A DNA stretch of 64,000 nucleotides, from the NCBI GenBank assembly GCA_023213235.1, contig CP096137.1, forward strand, positions 3,164,908-3,228,907. Reading direction: 5' to 3'. The notes under the pieces are model-generated. The model saw nothing but the letters and a program-made list of their open reading frames with translations, had not been told where the DNA came from and made no database searches. Shown in pieces: positions 57,046-62,621 of the stretch (its first letter is position 1; each line of letters opens with the position of its first letter). A program made the position numbers and the translations under genes. The stretch comes from Elusimicrobiota bacterium (lineage in GTDB: Bacteria > Elusimicrobiota > Elusimicrobia > UBA1565 > UBA9628).

Positions 57046-57642
57046 GAAAGCTGGCCCTGCTCGTCGTTTTGTTTTCCGCGCCCATGGCCTGCTCCAAACC
57101 GGAGGGGAGTTCAAAGATTTACGCTCGCCGTTTCAACAATTCTCCGAAAGCATCGGATTCCAACAACCCTGCTCCCGAGAGATCCCGCAGGAATGGTCCG
57201 CGTCCTTCCCGGTCCCGACTCTGGTCGAAGGGCGCCTCCACTACCGAGTTTTTTCCGCGGATGGGAAGGGCGGCCCGACATCGGACTCAAGATACGCGAC
57301 GCGGAAGGCGATGCCTTGTTCAGCGCCGAGGGAAAAATCCTCGAATGTTCCCGGCGCGGCAAGCGGGGCGCTCTCTTTTCCGATGAGGATATTCCGACTA
57401 CGACTCGCGACGAGTTCGACGCGCGCGTGCGCGCGTTGTACGCATCGATCGAGGAACTGGGCCGCCTTTATGCGAAGGGAATGCCCGTGCTCGACGCGGA
57501 CCGCGCGCGCGTCAAGTCGTTCGCCGACGAGTTCGCGTTCCTTTCGTCGAAAGGCCATGCCGCGGCGTACCGAGCCTTGAGCCCTGAATTCTGGGCGTGG
57601 GTCGAACAAAACGGCGGCGGCTTCGCCCCTTCCTCGAAGTAG
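57042..57642 (+). CDS. Lipoprotein of unknown function next to the peptidase chimera (two apparent frameshifts)
   Basis: About 200 residues. The lipobox is SAPMACSKPEG. Restoring one G at 57104-57107 and one C at 57274-57276 gives a continuous protein: EFKDLRSPFQQFSESIGF, EWSASFPVPTLVEGRLHYRVFSADGKGG, DIGLKIRDAEGDALFSAEGKIL and a helical end ALYASIEELGRLYAKGMPVLDADRARV. No family is recognised. Its ATG overlaps the peptidase stop, so it may bind, chaperone or inhibit that peptidase. Confidence 0.6.
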
Positions 57643-57680
57643 CGCGGCCAGGCACGATGTAAGGTTCGTCCCTCCTCCCG

Positions 57681-57740
57681 CGTATCTCACTCGGACGCAG
57701 GCCCGATCCCCACCAGAGGCCCGGAGCGTCCGGAGATACG
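57681..57740. repeat. Interrupted inverted repeat upstream of the gene at 57746
   Basis: CGTATCTC (57681-57688) and GGACGC (57693-57698) pair with GCGTCC (57726-57731) and GAGATACG (57733-57740) around a 27-base centre. It ends five bases before the ATG, so it could be an operator or an RNA hairpin. The rest of this 103-base gap shows nothing else. Confidence 0.55.
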
Positions 57741-57745
57741 ATCTT

Positions 57746-58849
57746 ATGAACCGCATCGAAGCCGTCGCCGGCGCCAGCCTCGTCGCCCTCGTCGCCGCGG
57801 GTCTCGGCCACAAGCACAAGGAGCTGACGAAGCTCGCCGAGACTCCCGCCCCGCCGCTCCGCGTCCTGCCCAGGATCCAGCTCGAGACGCGCCCCGTCCG
57901 CACGTTCGACGACGCCGTCGCCGGCTACCTCTCGGCGGCGGAGGCCGCGTCGGAGGCGGACAAGGCCGCCCAGCTCGGCAGTCTTCTGTCGGCTCTCGAG
58001 TCGCCGGAGTTCGACGGCGAGGAGCTCGACTCCGTCACCGCCGAGTCGCTCGCGAAGGCCGTATCGTCGGTCTTCGAGAAGCCCGGCGACGGCGGCCCGC
58101 AGGACGTCGAGCTGCGCCGCCGCGCGGTCGGCTTCCTCGCCTCGCGCGTCTCCGGCCGCACGAGCCGGGAATTCGTGCTCAAGGCGATGGAGGAAGGGCC
58201 TCAGGAGGTCCGCGACGAGGCGTTCAAGCGCGTCGGCTCGCCCACGGGCGTGCGCGGCTCGGCCGTGTACGCGAAGGTCAAGGAGCTCGGCGAGAAGGGC
58301 CTGGCGCCCGAGGCGCACTTGCCCGCGGCGCTGCGCCGCACGGGCGGCGTCAAGGCGAAGGAAGGGATCGTCGCGCTCATGGCGTCGACCTCGAGCGCGA
58401 AGCTGCTCACGGGCTGCGCGATCGCGCTCCAGGACTACCGCGATCCCGAGCTCGTCGGCGCGATCCTCGAGCGCCTCGAGCAGGTCGGCATGATCGAGTC
58501 GGGGGCGAAGCTCCCCTGGATCAGCCCGGCGCTCCTCGACGAGCACCTGAAGTCCGCGGACAAGCAGCACCTGCGCCGCGGGATGATGGCGATGGCGGCG
58601 CGGCCGGCGCTCGTCAAGACGGGCATCGTCCACGCCGAGAAGGGGCTGCAGAGCGTGGACGCCGACACGCGGAGATTCGCGGCGGTCGCCGTGAAGAAGG
58701 CGGTCGTCGCGAAGGTCGTCGACGCGAAGCAGGGAGAAAGCCTGCTCGCCGGCCGGCTGCAGGTGGAGACGGAGCCGGTCCTCAAGGCCGAACTGACGGG
58801 AGGTCTGGAGCGCGTCCGCAGCGTCATCGAGCAGACGGGCGTCCAATAA
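57746..58849 (+). CDS. Exported or membrane-anchored HEAT-repeat-like protein
   Basis: 367 residues. A short hydrophobic N-terminus (AVAGASLVALVAAGLG) is followed by about 320 residues of repeated helical pairs, for example VELRRRAVGFLASRVSGRTSREFVLKAMEEG and DTRRFAAVAVKKAVVAKVVD, as in HEAT-like solenoids. No catalytic motif is seen; a binding or scaffold role is likely. A strong hairpin lies shortly after the stop. Confidence 0.7.
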   Translation: MNRIEAVAGASLVALVAAGLGHKHKELTKLAETPAPPLRVLPRIQLETRPVRTFDDAVAGYLSAAEAASEADKAAQLGSLLSALESPEFDGEELDSVTAESLAKAVSSVFEKPGDGGPQDVELRRRAVGFLASRVSGRTSREFVLKAMEEGPQEVRDEAFKRVGSPTGVRGSAVYAKVKELGEKGLAPEAHLPAALRRTGGVKAKEGIVALMASTSSAKLLTGCAIALQDYRDPELVGAILERLEQVGMIESGAKLPWISPALLDEHLKSADKQHLRRGMMAMAARPALVKTGIVHAEKGLQSVDADTRRFAAVAVKKAVVAKVVDAKQGESLLAGRLQVETEPVLKAELTGGLERVRSVIEQTGVQ

Positions 58850-58879
58850 AAAGAAAAAAGGCCCGACGAGTCGCTTCTG

Positions 58880-58907
58880 GAGCCCCCGGTTCTCGGCCCG
58901 GGGGCTC
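58880..58907 (+). terminator. Rho-independent-type terminator hairpin
   Basis: Perfect 10-base stem GAGCCCCCGG ... CCGGGGGCTC with an 8-base loop, about 30 bases after the stop at 58849, followed by the weakly T-rich CTCTCTT. Confidence 0.7.
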
Positions 58908-58988
58908 CTCTCTTGGAGAGGGGGCTGCCTGTCCGATGGTCATATGGACTTCATAATAACCTGACATCGGGGCCCTGGCTCCCCCTGC

Positions 58989-58994
58989 TAGACT
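58989..58994 (+). promoter_or_regulatory. -10-like element TAGACT, 7 bases before the MEDS gene
   Basis: TAGACT-GACGGGG-ATG at 59002. Upstream, CCGATG and CATCGG form an inverted repeat around an AT-richer stretch with no clear -35. Confidence 0.5.
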
Positions 58995-59001
58995 GACGGG
59001 G

Positions 59002-59739
59002 ATGCCTCTCGGCGCCAAACGGCACGGACTTCACGTTTACCACGACGACGCCGACGCCGGGCGCTACGCGGCGGGCTTCGCCGTCCAGAACCTTCGCGCG
59101 GGCCGCCCCGTCATCCTCGTCCCCTCCCTGGCGCACCGCGACGGGATGTTCGAGGCCCTCAGGCGCCACGGCGCCAAGGTCGCCGAGCTTCAGGCGGCGG
59201 GCCTGCTCGTCGTCGGCGACGCCGACGAGTGCGCGGCCAAGTGCATGTCGCACCCCTCGGGCCTCGACGACGTCTGGGCGGGCTTTCAGGCGTCGCTCGC
59301 GGCTCTCCGCGCGAAGGGCTTCTCGACCGTCGCGGTCTGGGGCGAGACGCCCGACCTGCTGCTCAAGGCGGGGCGCCTCGACCTGTTCCGGGATCTCGAG
59401 TTGCGCTGGGCGATCGAGACGGAGAAGCCCGGGATCGTCCTCAAGTGCTCGTACCGGGCGGACCTGCTCGATCCGGACATCTACGGCGGCGAACTGCTCG
59501 GCGTCTGCGCCCTGCACACGCACGTCGCCCAGACGGACGTGCCCGCGACCTTCGACGCCGCCGTGGACGCCGCTTTCACGAAGGTGCTCGGACCGCGGGA
59601 CCTCGGCATGGCCTACTCGCTGGCCGCCTCCGATTCGCCCCTGCCGACGGGGCTTCCTGCCGCCGCGCACCGCCTGCGCTGGGTCCGGCACAACATGCCG
59701 GCGACCTACAAGAAGGTCTTCGAGGCCGCGCGAGCCTGA
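59002..59739 (+). CDS. MEDS (DcmR-type sensory) domain protein
   Basis: 245 residues. The sequence follows the MEDS pattern: HGLHVYHDDADAGRYAAGFAVQNLRAGRPVILVPSLAHRDGMFEALRRHG near the start, then GLLVVGDADECAAKCM, FSTVAVWGETPDLLLKAGRLDLFRDLE and CSYRADLLDPDIYGGELLGVCALHTHV. The fold is RecA/KaiC-like without a full Walker A. MEDS domains sense hydrocarbon-derived signals in methanogens and methylotrophs, usually fused to an output domain. None is fused here, so it probably acts with a separate regulator. It is convergent with the next gene across one base. Confidence 0.8.
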   Translation: MPLGAKRHGLHVYHDDADAGRYAAGFAVQNLRAGRPVILVPSLAHRDGMFEALRRHGAKVAELQAAGLLVVGDADECAAKCMSHPSGLDDVWAGFQASLAALRAKGFSTVAVWGETPDLLLKAGRLDLFRDLELRWAIETEKPGIVLKCSYRADLLDPDIYGGELLGVCALHTHVAQTDVPATFDAAVDAAFTKVLGPRDLGMAYSLAASDSPLPTGLPAAAHRLRWVRHNMPATYKKVFEAARA

Positions 59740-59740
59740 C

Positions 59741-60016
59741 TCACTTCACGTGGCGCCCGCGGGGCGTCGCGGTCGAGGCCGACGGGTCGGGGCCGGCGTT
59801 GGGGTCCGGCTTCGAGTTTGGATCCGGCAGGAAGTCGGAGGGCTTCGTCGGATCGCCCGGCCCGGAACTCGTGCGCGGGTCCTGGCCGCGCTGGGGCTGA
59901 GGAGCGGGCGGCGGCTCGGGCGGCGGAGTGATGCGCGGTCCGCGCCCGAACAGCACGTAGAGGACGAGGGCGCCGGCGATCGCGTAGGGGCCGAGCTCCC
60001 AGAGCTTGCCTTTCAC
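59741..60016 (-). CDS. Small single-pass membrane protein with Pro-rich tail
   Basis: 91 residues. One N-terminal helix (LGPYAIAGALVLYVLFG) is followed by a Pro/Asp/Gly-rich, probably disordered tail. GTG start at 60016 with TAGAAT six bases upstream. No family is recognised. Confidence 0.65.
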   Translation of the reverse strand: MKGKLWELGPYAIAGALVLYVLFGRGPRITPPPEPPPAPQPQRGQDPRTSSGPGDPTKPSDFLPDPNSKPDPNAGPDPSASTATPRGRHVK

Positions 60017-60022
60017 GGCGCT

Positions 60023-60028
60023 ATTCTA
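60023..60028 (-). promoter_or_regulatory. -10-like element TAGAAT, 6 bases before the small membrane protein
   Basis: Minus strand TAGAAT-AGCGCC-GTG. The element lies just past the 3' end of the upstream minus-strand gene. Confidence 0.5.
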
Positions 60029-60032
60029 GCGC

Positions 60033-61592
60033 TTAATGATGGCCGCCGGAGGCTGCGCCGAAGCGGGCGCGGAAGTCTCCGGCATACGTGGAGGCGACGA
60101 TGACTCCGTACTGCACCGCGCGGTTGAGGCGGCCGCGCAGGCTCTCGGCGCGGATCATCTTCGGTTCGTAGTCGCCCGGGACGCGCTGGAGCTCGCGCGC
60201 GAGGGCCTCGTCGAGGGAGATCACGATGAAGTCTCCCGTGTGCACGAGATCGATGATACCGCGCGAGGGCGTCGACGGGAAGTCGTGCACGGTGACCGGG
60301 TTGCGCGCGTGGTGGCCCGTCGCGATCCAGCGGTCGGTCAGGCGCTTGATGAAGGCGACCGAGCGGGCGTTGTTGCCGTTATCGGTCAACAGTTCCACGT
60401 CGAAGTCGCTCTTCGGGCCGGCCGACCCCGTCGCGAAGCTGCCCAGCAGGATCGCGGCGCGCACGCGCCCCTTGAGGCCGGCGGGCTCCTCGGCCAGGGT
60501 CTCGCGGACGACGGCGGTGAACGCGTCGAGGATGCGCTTCTGCGCGCCCTTGTTCTGGAAGTCGGCGGTCTCGCGGGCGGTCTCCTCGAGCAGGAGCGAG
60601 TCGAAGAACGAAGCGAGCTTCTTCGGGTCCATCGTGGAGCCCTTAATCAGCGCGTCGCGGATGTGCTTGCGCATGTTCGACGGGGCGCGGCGCTCCGCGT
60701 TGTACATCTTGGCGCGATGGGTGAAGTCGTCGAAGGCCTTCAGCGTCTCGGGCGTCACCGCGCCGGGGGCGTCGTACCACTTGAGCAAGGTCTCGCGGAA
60801 TTTCGAGATGACCGCGTCGTCCTCGAGCGGAGCGGCGCCCAGCACGTAGAAGCGGCCGCTGATCGCGGCGATGCGCATGTAGGCGAAGAACGCGCGCGGA
60901 CGCGAGACGTTCGCCGCGCCGTGCACTTTCGCCTCCTCCCAGCGCCGCCGGTAGGCGGGCCACATGTTGACGATGTGAGTGACGGAGTACCAGTAGTAGT
61001 TCTGGGCGATGAGCCGCGCGTGGTGCCAGCTGTCGGCCGCGGTCGGCGGCGACTTCGAGCGGGACGGCGCCGGCCGGCGCGGCTCGCGCGCGGGCTCGGG
61101 CGCTCCGCCGGAGGAAGGGCCGAGGTCGGAGGCCGAGGCCGCGAAGCGGCCGGCCACAGCGCCGGCGTCGGAGGAGCCGCGGCGGACTTCGTCGAGGCCG
61201 AGGGCGCGGGCCGACAGGTCCTTCGCGTTCTCGCCGGAGATCTTGCCGAGGTTCGCCGGAGCCAGCGCCTCGAGCGCGGCCGACATGCTCTCGGCTTTGG
61301 CGGCCGCCGGAACGGCCGCGGCGGGAACGAGCGCCGCCGGGACGGCCGCCGCGAGGACGGGCTGGGAGAGCGCGGGAGCGGCGGGAGCGAGCAGCGACGG
61401 CGTCAGCGCAGCGGGGCTCAGCGACGGGGCGAAGGCGGGAGCGGCGGCGCCGCCGAGAGTCCCGCTGACGGACGCGCCCGACGTCCCGGAGAGGCCGGCC
61501 TCGGCGGACGCGCCGATCCGTACCTGGGCCGAAGCGGTCCCGGCCGCAAGCGCGGCGGCCAAGACCAGGGCCGACATCCTCTTATAGGACAT
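60033..61592 (-). CDS. Exported protein with Ala/Pro-rich leader and nucleotidyltransferase-like domain
   Basis: 519 residues. A signal peptide (MSALVLAAALAAGTASAQ after MSYKR) is followed by about 90 Ala/Pro/Leu/Ser-rich residues, a basic linker, and a helical domain (SWHHARLIAQNYYWYSVTHIVNMWPAYRRR). A C-terminal nucleotidyltransferase-like core follows with ILLGSFATGSAGPKSDFDVELLTD, the GS ... DxD signature of the pol-beta superfamily. Such enzymes need NTP and are normally cytoplasmic, so export is puzzling. The leader matches those of the EEP and Aas-like proteins, which points to a shared sorting or anchoring device. Confidence 0.75.
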   Translation of the reverse strand: MSYKRMSALVLAAALAAGTASAQVRIGASAEAGLSGTSGASVSGTLGGAAAPAFAPSLSPAALTPSLLAPAAPALSQPVLAAAVPAALVPAAAVPAAAKAESMSAALEALAPANLGKISGENAKDLSARALGLDEVRRGSSDAGAVAGRFAASASDLGPSSGGAPEPAREPRRPAPSRSKSPPTAADSWHHARLIAQNYYWYSVTHIVNMWPAYRRRWEEAKVHGAANVSRPRAFFAYMRIAAISGRFYVLGAAPLEDDAVISKFRETLLKWYDAPGAVTPETLKAFDDFTHRAKMYNAERRAPSNMRKHIRDALIKGSTMDPKKLASFFDSLLLEETARETADFQNKGAQKRILDAFTAVVRETLAEEPAGLKGRVRAAILLGSFATGSAGPKSDFDVELLTDNGNNARSVAFIKRLTDRWIATGHHARNPVTVHDFPSTPSRGIIDLVHTGDFIVISLDEALARELQRVPGDYEPKMIRAESLRGRLNRAVQYGVIVASTYAGDFRARFGAASGGHH

Positions 61593-61599
61593 CGCAGTA

Positions 61600-61605
61600 A
61601 TAGTA
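61600..61605 (-). promoter_or_regulatory. -10-like element TACTAT, 7 bases before the exported nucleotidyltransferase-like gene
   Basis: Minus strand TACTAT-TACTGCG-ATG at 61592, in the 148-base divergent region shared with the sigma factor gene. Confidence 0.45.
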
Positions 61606-61671
61606 ACCCGCGCGTCATCCTTCGTCCACCTCCTTAAGGCCCACCCCCGCCCGGTCCTTAGGCCTGTTATA

Positions 61672-61736
61672 ATCCATGTCACTCCGGGCCTGTAAGTTCC
61701 TCCCCGCGGCCGGAGTAAGGAATCCAAGGAAGCGAG
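61672..61736 (+). promoter_or_regulatory. Promoter and structured leader of the ECF sigma gene
   Basis: TATAAT (about 61671-61676) lies roughly 65 bases before the GTG at 61741. The leader can form a stem CTCCGG(G)CC ... GGCCGGAG (61682-61715), followed by AAGGAA about 12 bases before the start. It is one of few genes here with a true leader and ribosome-binding site. Confidence 0.55.
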
Positions 61737-61740
61737 CCAG

Positions 61741-62256
61741 GTGGACGCCGAGATCGACCGCCTTATAGCCCTGCACGCCGACAAGGCGTACGCTGTGGCC
61801 CTGCGCATGACCGGCAACCAAGCCGACGCCGGGGACGTCGTCCAGGAGGCCTTCTTGAGAGTCATGAAGTACTTCGACAAATACGACCCGAGCCTCCCGT
61901 TCGAGGCGTGGATGGTGCAGATCCTGAAGAACGTCTACTTCACGAGCCTGCGCCGCGAGGCGTCGCGCAAGTCCGTGTCCATGTCCTACAAGAAGGACGA
62001 GGACTCGGCCTCGCTCGAGGACTTCCTCGCCGAGGAGGCCCCCGGCCCGGAGCGCATGGCCCAGGCCCGCGAGAACACCGACCGCGTTCAGGGCGCCCTG
62101 ACCCTCGTCTCGCCGGGCATGCGCATGGCCATCGTCCTCGTCGACCTCGAAGGGGTGCCGCGAGAGCAGGCCGCCACGACGCTCGGCTGCTCGCTGTCCG
62201 CCCTCGACGTGCGCCTGCACCGCGGGCGCGCGAAGCTCAAGGAGCTGCTCTCATGA
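61741..62256 (+). CDS. ECF-type RNA polymerase sigma factor
   Basis: 171 residues. Region 2 reads ALRMTGNQADAGDVVQEAFLRVMKYFDKYDPSLPFEAWMVQILKNVYFTSLRRE, and region 4 reads LTLVSPGMRMAIVLVDLEGVPREQAATTLGCSLSALDVRLHRGRAKLKELL, the helix-turn-helix that reads the -35. It directs transcription of a stress or envelope regulon. The stop overlaps the anti-sigma gene (ATGA). Confidence 0.95.
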   Translation: MDAEIDRLIALHADKAYAVALRMTGNQADAGDVVQEAFLRVMKYFDKYDPSLPFEAWMVQILKNVYFTSLRREASRKSVSMSYKKDEDSASLEDFLAEEAPGPERMAQARENTDRVQGALTLVSPGMRMAIVLVDLEGVPREQAATTLGCSLSALDVRLHRGRAKLKELLS

Positions 62257-62621
62257 ACTGCCACAGCGTACGAGCCGTGCTCGATCTCCACGCCGAAAAG
62301 CGGCTGACCGCCCGCCGCGGCACCAAGGTCTCCGCCCATCTCGAGGAGTGCGCCGAGTGCCGCGCGCTGGCCGCGCCGCTCTCCTCCGCGATCAAGCCCG
62401 CGAGCAAGGACTTCAAGTCGCGGCTCGCGGCGGCGCTGAAGGCGGAGGCCCGTCCGGAACCTGCGTTCGCGCCGAGGCTCGAGCTGTGGCCGCGAGACCT
62501 GTCGGGCGTCGCCTTCGCCTGCGCGGGCCTGGCCTTGGTCGCTCTGGCGATCGGCTGGTCGGGCGTGCCGTCGCAGCGAGACATGGACGGCGACGAGATC
62601 GCCGCCGGGAGGCTCCCGTGA
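62253..62621 (+). CDS. Zinc-finger anti-sigma factor (zf-HC2 type) with one membrane helix
   Basis: 122 residues. The N-terminal ZAS motif is HSVRAVLDLHAEKRLTARRGTKVSAHLEECAECRAL (His and CxxC zinc ligands), followed by a linker and one membrane helix (GVAFACAGLALVALAIGW) with a short outer tail. It would hold the adjacent sigma factor at the membrane until an envelope signal. It overlaps both neighbours, so sigma, anti-sigma and the following ligase form one operon. Confidence 0.88.
   Translation: MNCHSVRAVLDLHAEKRLTARRGTKVSAHLEECAECRALAAPLSSAIKPASKDFKSRLAAALKAEARPEPAFAPRLELWPRDLSGVAFACAGLALVALAIGWSGVPSQRDMDGDEIAAGRLP

Noticed and set aside
1496..57276. Programmed ribosomal frameshifting as the cause of the frame breaks
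   Set aside because: The breaks occur in many unrelated housekeeping genes, all in the same direction, mostly at simple runs without slippery heptamers or following structures.
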